Below are positions 16,941 through 25,191 of a stretch of 64,000 nucleotides of DNA, in pieces; position 1 is the stretch's first letter, and each line of letters starts with the position of its first letter. Source of the stretch: Anaerolineaceae bacterium (lineage in GTDB: Bacteria > Chloroflexota > Anaerolineae > Aggregatilineales > Phototrophicaceae); NCBI GenBank assembly GCA_002702065.1, contig NZXX01000001.1, positions 372,001 to 436,000 on the forward strand. The letters run 5' to 3'. Under the pieces are notes generated by a model, which saw only the letters and a program-made list of their open reading frames with translations, was not told where the DNA came from and did not search any database. A program made the translations under genes and the position numbers.

Positions 16941-17141
16941 ATGATCGAGCATCCCGTACTCACGAACGATCTCGGCAAGCTGCGCTACGAAGAAATGCTG
17001 CAGGAAGCTGCGCGGAACCGTCGCATCAACGCCCTCGTTGCAACCGACGATGTGAACCACGAATCCAATAGCCTGGTCAACTGGCTGCATGAATTGCGGT
17101 TCTGGGGCAAGACAACGCGGCGCGCTGCAACCCGCGCGTAG
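16941..17141 (+). CDS. Small unknown protein (66 aa)
   Basis: A 66-residue protein with GGAGG at 16931-16935 five bases before ATG 16941 and its own strong terminator downstream, so it is very likely expressed as a single-gene transcript. The first two thirds are amphipathic helix with acidic and basic residues ('LGKLRYEEMLQEAARNRR'). The C-terminus is short, aromatic and strongly basic ('WGKTTRRAATRA'). No Cys pair, membrane helix or known domain is seen. A nucleic-acid-binding or regulatory role is only a guess from the basic tail. Confidence 0.7.
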   Translation: MIEHPVLTNDLGKLRYEEMLQEAARNRRINALVATDDVNHESNSLVNWLHELRFWGKTTRRAATRA

Positions 17142-17169
17142 CGCCACCAATATAGAAAAATGAGCATTC

Positions 17170-17193
17170 GGGCACTGGCAACAGTGCCCTTTT
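17170..17193 (+). terminator. Intrinsic terminator of the small-protein gene
   Basis: GGGCACTG (17170-17177) and CAGTGCCC (17182-17189) form a perfect 8-bp stem capped by a GCAA tetraloop and followed by TTTT. It ends only six bases from the stop codon of the convergent lipid kinase gene. Confidence 0.85.
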
Positions 17194-17198
17194 GGTTT

Positions 17199-18107
17199 CT
17201 AGGACAAAAGCTGTAGTTTGTCTGGCTCAATGGTAAAGGTTAGATGCTCGCCGGTGGCATTCTCGCCATCCATTTCCAGCCCGACCGGCGAATGAATCCC
17301 CGTAATGTCGACCTGTCTGGCACGCTGGAAGTTCACGCCCGGATGCACCAGATGGGTGGCGTTGTAAACCTTATAGAGTGCCCGCAGAATCTCGTGCCGG
17401 GGCATCGCTTCCACCAGCACCACATCAAACAGACCATCATTGACCTGGGCCGTCGGGGCAATTTTCATGCCATGTCCGAACGTGGTCCCATTGGCAACCG
17501 CGACCAGATAGGCGCCGCCTTCGTACCATAGATTGCCATCAAGCTCGACACGCATTTGCTGTGGGTGATGTTGGAGCAGGGTGCTGATCGTTGCCGCCAG
17601 AAATGTCCATGGCCTGCGGGTGCTGCTGGCATTCACACGGCGTCCGACCTCACCGCTAAGCCCGGCGCTGGCGATATTGAGGAAATGCTGCTGGTGCTGG
17701 TCGAAGCGTAAATGGCCGATGTCGGTTGGCCGGGGTTGCGCGTGGGCTATCCAGCGGGCGGCCACTTCCGGTTTGAAGTTGACGCCGCTGCCACGCGCCC
17801 AGTCGCGCCCGGTCCCGACCGGAATATTGCCGTAAACCATCGGCGGCTCATCGGGATGAGCGTTGTTCAGCGCGACGATGGCATTCACCAGCGCGTGGTT
17901 CGTGCCGTCCCCACCAATGGAAATGACGCGGGTCAGTCCGGCGGCGTACGCTTTATCCAGATGAACGGCGACTTCTTCGGGGTGTTGGGTGACTGCGACC
18001 ACCAGCTTGCCGAGGCTTTTCCATAATACGGGTTCCAGCTTTTGCCAGAGCCGCCCGGCCTGGCCACCAGCCGCATGAGGGTTGAGGATAATCAGTGTTT
18101 GTGTCAC
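17199..18107 (-). CDS. Diacylglycerol/lipid kinase family protein
   Basis: A 302-residue member of the DAGK/YegS/sphingosine kinase family, which transfers phosphate from ATP to lipid hydroxyl groups at the membrane face. The N-terminal 'LIILNPHAAGG' and nucleotide motif Gly-Gly-Asp-Gly-Thr-Asn (65-70), then 'IPVGTGRDWARG', and a C-terminal 'DGLFDVVLVEAMPRHEIL' with 'GLEMDGE' near the end are all as expected, and the length is normal for the family. The start follows two bases after the stop of the receiver gene at 18110-18475, so the two are one operon. The lipid substrate is not known. Confidence 0.85.
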   Translation of the reverse strand: MTQTLIILNPHAAGGQAGRLWQKLEPVLWKSLGKLVVAVTQHPEEVAVHLDKAYAAGLTRVISIGGDGTNHALVNAIVALNNAHPDEPPMVYGNIPVGTGRDWARGSGVNFKPEVAARWIAHAQPRPTDIGHLRFDQHQQHFLNIASAGLSGEVGRRVNASSTRRPWTFLAATISTLLQHHPQQMRVELDGNLWYEGGAYLVAVANGTTFGHGMKIAPTAQVNDGLFDVVLVEAMPRHEILRALYKVYNATHLVHPGVNFQRARQVDITGIHSPVGLEMDGENATGEHLTFTIEPDKLQLLS

Positions 18108-18109
18108 AT

Positions 18110-18475
18110 TTATTCCCAGCGTTGCAGCACTCGCTGAAAATCTTCCAGACTAAAGGGTTTAATCAGGAATTCATCCGCCCCGCGATTGAGGGCATTGCGT
18201 CGGTCATCTGGCGAGGAGTGCGCACTCATAATGACAAAGGGGATATTGGCCCATTCGGGTGTGCTGCGCACATAACGCAACACGTCGAAACCATCCATCT
18301 CCGGCATGGAGAGATCACTAACGATGATATTCGGCAGCGATTCTCCTTGTTTGAGCGCTGTAATACCGTCCGTCCCATCTCGCCCGGTAATCACCTGATA
18401 GCCGCCCCATTCGAGTACCTGCCTGAGCATCATCAGCATATCAGGGTTATCTTCCAGCAGCAGGACACTCATCAT
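18110..18475 (-). CDS. Receiver-only response regulator
   Basis: A single CheY-like receiver domain of about 122 residues with no output domain. The acidic pair Glu8/Asp9, phosphoacceptor Asp54 ('IVSDLSMPEMDG'), the Thr/Ser position in 'FVIMSAHS' and Lys in 'FLIKPFS' are all present, so it should be phosphorylatable. ATG 18475 is preferred over an in-frame TTG at 18499 because GAAGG lies 10 nt upstream. No histidine kinase is nearby. Two bases separate it from the lipid kinase gene. A promoter whose boxes overlap an inverted repeat lies upstream. Confidence 0.85.
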   Translation of the reverse strand: MMSVLLLEDNPDMLMMLRQVLEWGGYQVITGRDGTDGITALKQGESLPNIIVSDLSMPEMDGFDVLRYVRSTPEWANIPFVIMSAHSSPDDRRNALNRGADEFLIKPFSLEDFQRVLQRWE

Positions 18476-18507
18476 ACGGGAATTGCCTTCTATACGCAAG
18501 CAAGTTA

Positions 18508-18550
18508 ATCCTCATTGTAGCCTACTATTTGAACGGCAAACAATGAGGAT
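18508..18550 (-). promoter_or_regulatory. Promoter overlapped by inverted repeat for the receiver-kinase operon
   Basis: On the minus strand, TTGTTT (18543-18538) and TACAAT (18519-18514) are spaced by 18 bp. An 11-bp perfect inverted repeat (18508-18518 with 18540-18550) covers parts of both boxes, so a dimeric regulator bound there would block or bend the promoter. As RNA it could also form a hairpin ending transcription from proA. Confidence 0.55.
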
Positions 18551-18588
18551 AGTGGCCTATTGGAGCGCTTTAGAAATTGTTACGATCT

Positions 18589-19863
18589 TCACGGACGGGC
18601 GTGACCATCGCCGATAATGATCCATTTGTAGGTGGTCAGTTCTTCCAGAGCCATTGGGCCGCGCGCGTGCAATTTTTGCGTGCTGATCGCGATTTCTGCG
18701 CCGAGGCCGAGGGCGCTGCCATCGGTAAAGCGTGTGCTGGCGTTGACGTACACCGCCGCCGAATCGACTTCATCCAGAAACTGATTGGCGTCATCCATGT
18801 TCTGGGTGAGGATGCCATCGGAATGCCGGGTGCTGTGCTGGCGAATATGGTCGATAGCTTCATCCAGTGAATCGACCACCTTTAGGCCCAGAACAAGCGC
18901 GTACCACTCCGTATCAAAGTCCTCCGGCCCGGCTGCCTCAACCTGATCGCTGCCATCGAGAATTTGTAGGGCGCGTGGGTCTGCTTTGAAGATGACCCCA
19001 TCCTTGCCAAGATGCTCTACGACGCGGGGCAGAAAATCGGCGGCGACTGCCCGGTTAACCAGCAGCGTATCCAGCGCATTGCAGACCGCCGGGCGTTGGG
19101 TCTTGGCGTTGTGGATAATCTTCAGGGCGTCGTCCATTTTTGCCGTTGCATCAACATACAGGTGGCAGATACCGATGCCGCCAGTAATAACCGGAATGGT
19201 GCTGTTTTCGCGGCAGAAATTGTGCAGGGCATTGCCGCCGCGTGGGATAATCATGTCGATGTATTTGTGCTGCTTGAGCATCTCGCCGACGTAGCGCCGG
19301 TCCGTGCTGTTGATGTACTGGAAGGCGTCGGCGGGCAGGCCGACACTCGCCAGCGCTTCACCCAGTATCCGCACCAGTTCCATGTTGCTGCGCAGCACTT
19401 CCTTGCCGCCGCGCAATATGACGGCGTTGCCACTCTTGAGGGCCAGTGTCGCGACATCGACGGTGACCTGCGGGCGGGCTTCATAAATGACACCGAGGAC
19501 ACCCAGCGGCGTGCGCTTTTTGTAAACCTGCATCCCCAGTTCATGCGTGAAGGCGTCGAAGATGCGGCCTACCGGGTCTGGCAGATCAGCAACCTTGCGG
19601 ACATCGGCAATCATGCCATCCATGCGCCGTTCGAGGTCGAGCCGGTCACGGATATACAGCGGGTCGGTGCCGGCATCGCGGGCGTCGGCAATGTCCTCGG
19701 CGTTTACCGCGATAATCCGGGCGCGGTTGGCTTCCAGTGCATCGGCAATGGCCAGCAGGGCGGCGTTTTTCTGCTCGGTGGTCAGCCGTGCCAGTTCAAC
19801 GGACGCGGCCTGTGCCCGTTCGCCCATTTCGGTCAGGTTGATGATTTCTGCCGCTTCAATCAT
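18589..19863 (-). CDS. proA: Glutamate-5-semialdehyde dehydrogenase (gamma-glutamyl phosphate reductase)
   Basis: A 424-residue enzyme of the aldehyde dehydrogenase superfamily that reduces gamma-glutamyl phosphate to glutamate-5-semialdehyde with NADPH, the second step of proline synthesis. The ProA-specific catalytic Cys segment 'KTQRPAVCNALDTLLV', 'YEARPQVTVDVA', 'IPRGGNAL' and the C-terminal 'HARGPMALEELTTYKW' are present, and the length matches the family. It lies downstream of proB with a 90-nt gap, giving the usual proB-proA order. Confidence 0.97.
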   Translation of the reverse strand: MIEAAEIINLTEMGERAQAASVELARLTTEQKNAALLAIADALEANRARIIAVNAEDIADARDAGTDPLYIRDRLDLERRMDGMIADVRKVADLPDPVGRIFDAFTHELGMQVYKKRTPLGVLGVIYEARPQVTVDVATLALKSGNAVILRGGKEVLRSNMELVRILGEALASVGLPADAFQYINSTDRRYVGEMLKQHKYIDMIIPRGGNALHNFCRENSTIPVITGGIGICHLYVDATAKMDDALKIIHNAKTQRPAVCNALDTLLVNRAVAADFLPRVVEHLGKDGVIFKADPRALQILDGSDQVEAAGPEDFDTEWYALVLGLKVVDSLDEAIDHIRQHSTRHSDGILTQNMDDANQFLDEVDSAAVYVNASTRFTDGSALGLGAEIAISTQKLHARGPMALEELTTYKWIIIGDGHARP

Positions 19864-19953
19864 GCGTGCCCCTTTCTTAACGTTGGTTCTGTAAATCTAA
19901 CCGGTGCCCGGCAGGATTCACCGCCAGGGTGTCTCTTATCTGCATATGATGGT

Positions 19954-21054
19954 CTATACCAACAGTACCAGATTGTTGCGATGCACCACCGCGTCCCCAT
20001 AACTATACCCCAGAATTTCGGCAATCTGGTTGGATTTCACACCGCAAAGCTGGCGCAGATCGTTGCTGTCATAACTGCTGATGCCATGCGCGATCTCATG
20101 TCCTTGCGGGTCGACGACAGACAGTGTTTCGCCGCGCTTGAAGCTCCCTTTTACGTGGGTCATGCCCACAGGCAGCAAGCTGGCCCCGCCGGTTTGCAGC
20201 TTGCGTACCGCCCCGGCATCAATGCGCACCGTGCCTCGCGGTTTGTCCATCAGCAGCCAGCGCTTGCGGCTTTCGAGCTGGGTTGAGGCGGCTTCGATGC
20301 GGGTGCCGACAGCTTCCCCATTGAGGATGCGGGCCAGGACGTTCGGTTCGCGCCCGGAGGCAATCACGGTGGGAATACCGCTGCGGCTGGCGAGTTGGGC
20401 GGCTTGCAGTTTGGTGATCATGCCACCGGTGCCCAGGCTGCTGCCAACTCCCCCGGCAATCGCCATCGTCTCTTCGTCAATGCGCTGTAACTGCGCGATC
20501 AGGCTGGCGGTGGGGCTGCGGCGTGGGTCCTCGGTGAACAGGCCCGGTTGATCGGTGAGGATGACCAGCAGGTTGGACTCGACCACATTCGCCACCAGCG
20601 CCGAAAGATTATCGTTATCGCCCACGCGAATTTCTTCGGTGGCGGTGGCGTCGTTTTCATTGATGATGGGGATAATGCGCTGGTCGATCAGAGTCAGCAG
20701 CGTATCGCGCGCATTCAGATACCGCATCCGGTGGTCGAGATCGCCGCGCGTGAGCAGCACCTGCCCGACGATAATTTCAAAAATGTCGAACAACTGGCTG
20801 TAGACATGCATCAGCCGGCCCTGGCCAACCGCGCTCAGCATCTGCTTGGCCGGTACCGATTTTTCGAGGTCGGGGAAATTCAGGCGTTCGCGTCCGGCGG
20901 CCTGCGCACCCGACGACACAATGACGACCTCATGACCCTTCTGATGGACATGGGCGACTTGCTGCACAATCTCCAGCATCTTCTGACGATTGAGCCGTGG
21001 GGTGCCGTTGGTCAGAACGCTGGTGCCCAGTTTGACGACGATGCGTTGTTTCAT
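19954..21054 (-). CDS. proB: Glutamate 5-kinase with PUA domain
   Basis: Phosphorylates glutamate to gamma-glutamyl phosphate, the first and usually feedback-inhibited step of proline synthesis. The amino-acid-kinase domain begins 'RIVVKLGTSVL', continues through 'VIVSSGAQAAGRERL', 'IIPIINENDATATEEI' and 'GTGGMITKLQAAQLA'. The last ~90 residues ('GTVRIDAGAVRKLQTGGASLLPVG') form a PUA domain as in the long bacterial form. ATG 21054 is chosen because it starts at the first strand and overlaps by four bases (ATGA) the stop of an upstream ORF that has a strong ribosome binding site; an in-frame ATG at 21093 also lacks such a site. Confidence 0.93.
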   Translation of the reverse strand: MKQRIVVKLGTSVLTNGTPRLNRQKMLEIVQQVAHVHQKGHEVVIVSSGAQAAGRERLNFPDLEKSVPAKQMLSAVGQGRLMHVYSQLFDIFEIIVGQVLLTRGDLDHRMRYLNARDTLLTLIDQRIIPIINENDATATEEIRVGDNDNLSALVANVVESNLLVILTDQPGLFTEDPRRSPTASLIAQLQRIDEETMAIAGGVGSSLGTGGMITKLQAAQLASRSGIPTVIASGREPNVLARILNGEAVGTRIEAASTQLESRKRWLLMDKPRGTVRIDAGAVRKLQTGGASLLPVGMTHVKGSFKRGETLSVVDPQGHEIAHGISSYDSNDLRQLCGVKSNQIAEILGYSYGDAVVHRNNLVLLV

Positions 21055-21275
21055 GGTGGTCTGTGGATGTGCGATTCCGGTAATTGCGCCCATTGTAAAC
21101 GCAGTTCGCAGTGTCGGGTAGGGAATAAATGGCGTGGTGGTCGTGAGGAAGGCGTGTTAAAACGGACGCCCCGCTGAGGCGCCTGTGACAAAAGCACAGA
21201 ACCTGCGGAATCTAATGAACGCCGGCGGTCGCTCGACCGGCCCGGGCGCGGCGAATATATGCGCACATCAGACAT
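21051..21275 (-). CDS. Possible leader ORF coupled to proB
   Basis: A 74-codon ORF with a strong AGGAGGA ribosome binding site a few bases upstream of ATG 21275. Its TGA overlaps the proB start codon as ATGA. The product would be unusually rich in Arg, Ser and Pro with no recognisable domain, so selection may act on translation rather than on the peptide. Since neither proB start candidate has its own good ribosome binding site, coupling through this ORF is the simplest explanation for proB translation. It could also be a poorly conserved chance ORF. Confidence 0.45.
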   Translation of the reverse strand: MSDVRIYSPRPGRSSDRRRSLDSAGSVLLSQAPQRGVRFNTPSSRPPRHLFPTRHCELRLQWAQLPESHIHRPP

Positions 21276-21367
21276 CTTCCTCCTGATGCCAGATGGTAAC
21301 GCACATCGTTATGTAAGGCTAGGCTTTCAGAACTACATTAGGTCGATTGTACTATCTTAACGTCACA

Positions 21368-22009
21368 CTAACCTTGATTTTTGCCGCCAACCACACTGAC
21401 AATACGCTTTGCACGCTCCCGAATCTTGTCCAGCGGCCACGTTCCATCGCCGGTCAGCCAGCCGGAAAGCCCACAGCAAAACGCGCCTGCTTGCATATAA
21501 TCCCCGGCATTGTCTGCGCTGATCCCGCCATTCACCAGAAACTGCATCTGGTTCAGCGGCCCGCGAATCGACTTAAAATAGTCGACCCCTAACGGGCCAA
21601 TCGGGAAAATCTTGAGCAACCGGACCCCCATCGCCCAGGCGTTCACGCATTCAGTCGGTGTGATGACGCCCGGTGCGATCAGGATGTCCGCATCCAGCGC
21701 GACCTGAACCACGTCTGCCCCAAAAGCGGGCGACATAATCAGATCAGCGCCGGCGTCGATCACCCGATGGGCTGTGTCGGTATCCAGCACAGTGCCCATG
21801 CCGACACAGGCATCGTCGCCAAAAGCCTGTTTCAGCCGCTGCATCGACTGGATGGGGTCGGGCGAGTTCATGGTCAGTTCAAAGACGTTGATGCCCTCGT
21901 CAATGAGCACTTCCGCAATTTGCAGCGCGGTATCCGGCGGAAAGTCGCCGCGCATCCCGGCCAGCAGACGGCGTTCAGCCAGCAGGTTAAAAGCGGTTTC
22001 TGCATTCAT
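21368..22009 (-). CDS. eda: 2-dehydro-3-deoxyphosphogluconate (KDPG/KHG) aldolase
   Basis: A 213-residue class I aldolase that splits KDPG into pyruvate and glyceraldehyde 3-phosphate in Entner-Doudoroff-type pathways. Glu44 in 'FELTMNSP' is the usual general base and Lys133 in 'LLKIFPIGPLG' the Schiff-base lysine; 'GMGTVLDTDTA' and 'LVNGGISADNAG' are the other conserved segments. No phosphogluconate dehydratase gene is in the window, but glycerate kinase lies a few genes away. KHG or a related 2-keto-3-deoxy sugar acid could be an alternative substrate. Confidence 0.9.
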   Translation of the reverse strand: MNAETAFNLLAERRLLAGMRGDFPPDTALQIAEVLIDEGINVFELTMNSPDPIQSMQRLKQAFGDDACVGMGTVLDTDTAHRVIDAGADLIMSPAFGADVVQVALDADILIAPGVITPTECVNAWAMGVRLLKIFPIGPLGVDYFKSIRGPLNQMQFLVNGGISADNAGDYMQAGAFCCGLSGWLTGDGTWPLDKIRERAKRIVSVVGGKNQG

Positions 22010-22107
22010 GATGGTTATGTCCTGCTCTAAAGTCGATAAATGGGTGCTTTACGGCACGACCGCGCACTCGATACTATAATAGTTTTGCACGAAGGAAAGG
22101 TAAACCT

Positions 22108-23310
22108 ATGACCATTCGGGGATCGTTTGTCATTATCGCTGTCATGGTGCTGATTGCGGGTTGTCAGCCGGCTGCCGAAACGCCGGTTCTGCCAACGGCG
22201 CTTGATCTGAATATGCTGGCAACCAGCGACGCCGCGACAGCAATGGCAATCGCATCGCCCACACGGCGGCCTTTGCCCCCCACGTTTACCCCATCGCCGC
22301 TGCCTTCTGCCACACCGACCGACCCGGCCAGCGTTCCTACGGCAACGCCGGAAGGTTTCCGCGCTGATGGCACGATTTATTATCTGATTAACGGCGACGC
22401 GATTGTCGAACTGGCAGCGGATGGGTCGTTCGAGGACTTGCTGCCTATTCCCCACATTGGCCAGAATGTCAGCGACCTGACCCTGTCGCCCGATGGGTTA
22501 CAGATGGCTTATGTAGGGCCGGGCGCAGGCAGCGCGCGCGAGGTGTACATCACAGACCGCAGCGGCACCAACACGCGCCAGCTGTCGAACCTGGGCTTCA
22601 GCGAGATTCAGCCGCCTGTCTGGAAGCCGGATGGCACGGCGCTCGCCTTCATCGCTGCCCAGGGGCCCGAAGCACCACGCGGTATTTACGTGGTCAATGC
22701 CGATGCCAGCGGCCAGCGGGCGGTCATTCAGCTGCCCAGTCTGGAACTGCGTGATCTGGTATGGGGTGGGGATTGGCTGTATTTCAGCGATCAGACGATT
22801 TACGCGGTCAATCAGGCTACCGGTGCCCTGACCGAATCGCTAACACAATTTACCGGCTATGGGTCGGATTTTAGCCCGGAGCACAGCCCCACGCAGCCGG
22901 AGCTGTATTATCTGAAGACACGATTTAACCGGGATACGGGGCAGCGGGGTGGGGTGCTGGCCTCATTCGATACATCGGAGATACCCGAACTGCCGGTGGA
23001 ACGGCCCGGCGCAGAGCTGTATGTCGAAAGCCTGCGCTATGGCCCGAACGGCGACTTCCTGCTGATTGCTGGCGAAGAGGGGGTATGGGTGCAGGATCAA
23101 ACCCTGCAAACCGCCACCAAAATTCTTCAGGACGTGGTCGTTGACCCCCGGCCTGTGCTCAGCCCGGACTCTGAGAGCGTCGCGTACATCAGCCTGGATG
23201 CGGCAGGCGTCGAACAGATCTATCTCGTGAACCGGCGCGGCGGCGAGCCGGTACAGATTACCTTTCATCAGGAAGGCATCATCACGGACCTGAACTGGGT
23301 GGCTGGCTGA
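22108..23310 (+). CDS. Lipoprotein with TolB/PD40-type beta-propeller repeats
   Basis: A 400-residue exported lipoprotein. The signal peptide ends in a lipobox Leu-Ile-Ala-Gly-Cys19, followed by a ~65-residue linker rich in Ala, Thr and Pro, then repeats of the PD40 type ('LTLSPDGLQMAYVG', 'PVWKPDGTALAFIA', 'PVLSPDSESVAYIS') that build a beta propeller. It would be anchored outside the membrane and probably binds a protein or glycan partner. GAAGGAAAGG precedes the ATG, and a TATAAT at 22076-22081 is a likely -10 box. The partner and role are unknown. Confidence 0.8.
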   Translation: MTIRGSFVIIAVMVLIAGCQPAAETPVLPTALDLNMLATSDAATAMAIASPTRRPLPPTFTPSPLPSATPTDPASVPTATPEGFRADGTIYYLINGDAIVELAADGSFEDLLPIPHIGQNVSDLTLSPDGLQMAYVGPGAGSAREVYITDRSGTNTRQLSNLGFSEIQPPVWKPDGTALAFIAAQGPEAPRGIYVVNADASGQRAVIQLPSLELRDLVWGGDWLYFSDQTIYAVNQATGALTESLTQFTGYGSDFSPEHSPTQPELYYLKTRFNRDTGQRGGVLASFDTSEIPELPVERPGAELYVESLRYGPNGDFLLIAGEEGVWVQDQTLQTATKILQDVVVDPRPVLSPDSESVAYISLDAAGVEQIYLVNRRGGEPVQITFHQEGIITDLNWVAG

Positions 23311-23317
23311 TGACCCG

Positions 23318-23716
23318 CTAGTGCAGCACCCGGCGCAGCAAATCCTCGAAAGCCCGGTGCGGGATTGGCTTGCTGATGTGCCCGGCAAACCCGCTGTTGA
23401 GTATGCGCGGCAGTAAATCCTCGATCAGACGACCATCAGCAATGGCGATTACCGGCACATGCCTGAGATCGCCGTCTTCCCGCAGGCGTTCATAAATCTT
23501 GAAGGGGTCGCCGTCGGGCAGGTCCATATCCAGCAGGATAAAATCGGGCCGCACGCGCTGCGCCTGTTGCAGCACGTTTGCGCCTGTGGTGTTGCGTTTG
23601 TAATGAATTTTCAGGCCTTTTAACAGCGAACTGAGCGCCAGCAAATAATGGGCATCGTCTTCTACGACCAGTGCCTGCTTATCTTCAAACACCGTATGTT
23701 CCAGGATGTGCAGCAT
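23318..23716 (-). CDS. Receiver-only response regulator
   Basis: A 132-residue single receiver domain. The acidic cluster 'VVEDD', phosphoacceptor Asp63 in 'ILLDMDLPDGD', and Lys in 'HISKPIPHRAF' are intact; the switch Thr/Ser position is occupied by Ala ('VIAIADGR'), which may alter signalling. An N-terminal extension of ~14 residues precedes the first strand. GGAGAG precedes ATG 23716 and a well-formed promoter lies upstream. There is no kinase or output domain near it. It converges on the lipoprotein gene with a 7-nt gap. Confidence 0.85.
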   Translation of the reverse strand: MLHILEHTVFEDKQALVVEDDAHYLLALSSLLKGLKIHYKRNTTGANVLQQAQRVRPDFILLDMDLPDGDPFKIYERLREDGDLRHVPVIAIADGRLIEDLLPRILNSGFAGHISKPIPHRAFEDLLRRVLH

Positions 23717-23737
23717 AGGGTTCTCTCCTTTTGCAAC

Positions 23738-23766
23738 AATGTATGCTGCGCCGATTCGTTTGTCGA
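23738..23766 (-). promoter_or_regulatory. Promoter of the 23318-23716 receiver gene
   Basis: On the minus strand TCGACA (23766-23761, five of six consensus bases) and TACATT (23743-23738, four of six) are separated by exactly 17 bp. The start point would be about 20 nt before ATG 23716. Confidence 0.5.
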
Positions 23767-23817
23767 TAACCCTGACGGTGTTTTTAGTAATATTTCATAA
23801 GATTATTAGTGATCCAG

Positions 23818-25149
23818 CTACTTTGATTGTGGCAGATTCAAGTTATGAATTTTTTCGACGGCTGCCTCAACACTCTCCTCAAGTATTAACAAGGCGGTAT
23901 GCGGTTGTGGGCCGTGGCTATCGAGGGTCAATGCTTGCACAGGCGGGTCGAGGTGGCGGGAGAGATAGGTGGGGGCTTCCGGTTCGGTTCCGATGAGTGT
24001 CACCAGGGCGCTGCGGTCGCCGCTGGCTTCAATCCGGCTGTTGGGATACGCCTGACTCAATGCTAAGCGCGCAATATTGGCCTGGTCAGCGCGCAACAGA
24101 AACAGCAGCTTGTCGGGCGGTTCATGGCCCACCAGTGCCTGGATGTTTTCTTCGGCCAGTGCCTGAATGCCATCATCCGGGTTGAGGGAGGCACCGGGCA
24201 GGCTGAGGGCGCGGATATTCGTGCGGGTGACAATCACCGGTAAGGTATCCGGCGGTGTGTCGGACGTGGGTTGAATATATGTGCCGGGGTGCGTGGGGTT
24301 CAGCATATTGCGAATAAACATGGGGATTTGCGCGTTGATCGCCAGGTCGACATCGCCGCTGGTGGGCACATCAATATCGTGTGCTGCCAGATCATCGAGC
24401 AGGCTGGCGGGTAACACCGGTACGGTCTGCGCTGCCGGGACCAGCTCGGGGTCGGCGGTCAGGATGCCGTCCTGATTGGTCAGGAACCACAGGCTGTCCG
24501 CGCCGCCGCTGGCCGCCAGCACACTCCCGGACAGATAAATGCCATGACCCTTCAGACGGGTGGGTTTGCCATGTGCAGTGATGCCTAGGGCGCCGCTGAC
24601 AATGATGATATAGCCTTCTTCCAGCAGCGGCACCAGCTTGCTTGTGAAACGCTCGTTGGTTTGGGCGACGTCGGGCGTTGCGTCGAGATAATTCTCATCA
24701 GTGACAATGGCATCGGTAATATGGACGGCACGGATGCCTTTGTGCTGAAGATGCCCGGCCAGCAGCCGCGCGCTCAGGCGTTCACCTACAGCCAGCATGG
24801 TGGCAGCTTCTGAGGGCGTCGGCGGTCGGTTGATCATCGAACGGCCCATCCAGTTGTAGGTTTCAAGGATGTCCGTTACATCCTGAATGAGCAAGCCACG
24901 ATCCTGTGCCTCATAGATCAGCTTGCGGGCGGCGCTGGAGTGCATGGACAGAAGCTTGTTATGGACCCGGCTGTAATTACTCAACTGGGTGCTTTCGTAC
25001 AGCAGGGGATAGACCCCCGGCAGCGCACCAATAACGGCAATCAGCGCGTGCCCTGCTTGCTGGTGCCCCCGCAGGACTTCCGCCGCCTGCGCGAGCGCGT
25101 TTCCGTCCGGCAAGGCATCCGCGCCAAAAATCATGGTAGTTAACTTCAT
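23818..25149 (-). CDS. Degenerate aspartokinase-family protein
   Basis: A 443-residue protein with the layout of monofunctional aspartate kinase: an amino-acid-kinase domain followed by a C-terminal region the size of an ACT pair. Conserved landmarks remain ('VGERLSARLLAG' around 121-132, 'IVTDENYLDA' around 148-157, 'NQDGILTADPELVP' around 225-238). However the N-terminal KFGGTS loop reads 'MIFGADALPDG' and the usual RGGSD segment reads 'ASGGADS', so key phosphate-binding residues are missing. A catalytically altered or regulatory paralogue is likely. AGGAG lies seven bases upstream of ATG 25149. Confidence 0.7.
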   Translation of the reverse strand: MKLTTMIFGADALPDGNALAQAAEVLRGHQQAGHALIAVIGALPGVYPLLYESTQLSNYSRVHNKLLSMHSSAARKLIYEAQDRGLLIQDVTDILETYNWMGRSMINRPPTPSEAATMLAVGERLSARLLAGHLQHKGIRAVHITDAIVTDENYLDATPDVAQTNERFTSKLVPLLEEGYIIIVSGALGITAHGKPTRLKGHGIYLSGSVLAASGGADSLWFLTNQDGILTADPELVPAAQTVPVLPASLLDDLAAHDIDVPTSGDVDLAINAQIPMFIRNMLNPTHPGTYIQPTSDTPPDTLPVIVTRTNIRALSLPGASLNPDDGIQALAEENIQALVGHEPPDKLLFLLRADQANIARLALSQAYPNSRIEASGDRSALVTLIGTEPEAPTYLSRHLDPPVQALTLDSHGPQPHTALLILEESVEAAVEKIHNLNLPQSK

Positions 25150-25191
25150 ATGTTGCTCCTGTCCACCGCATGGCAAACATTAACATAACGG

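Noticed and set aside
19012..20286. A 424-codon open frame on the plus strand across proA and proB
   Set aside because: It runs antisense through two well-identified enzymes and shows no domain of its own.
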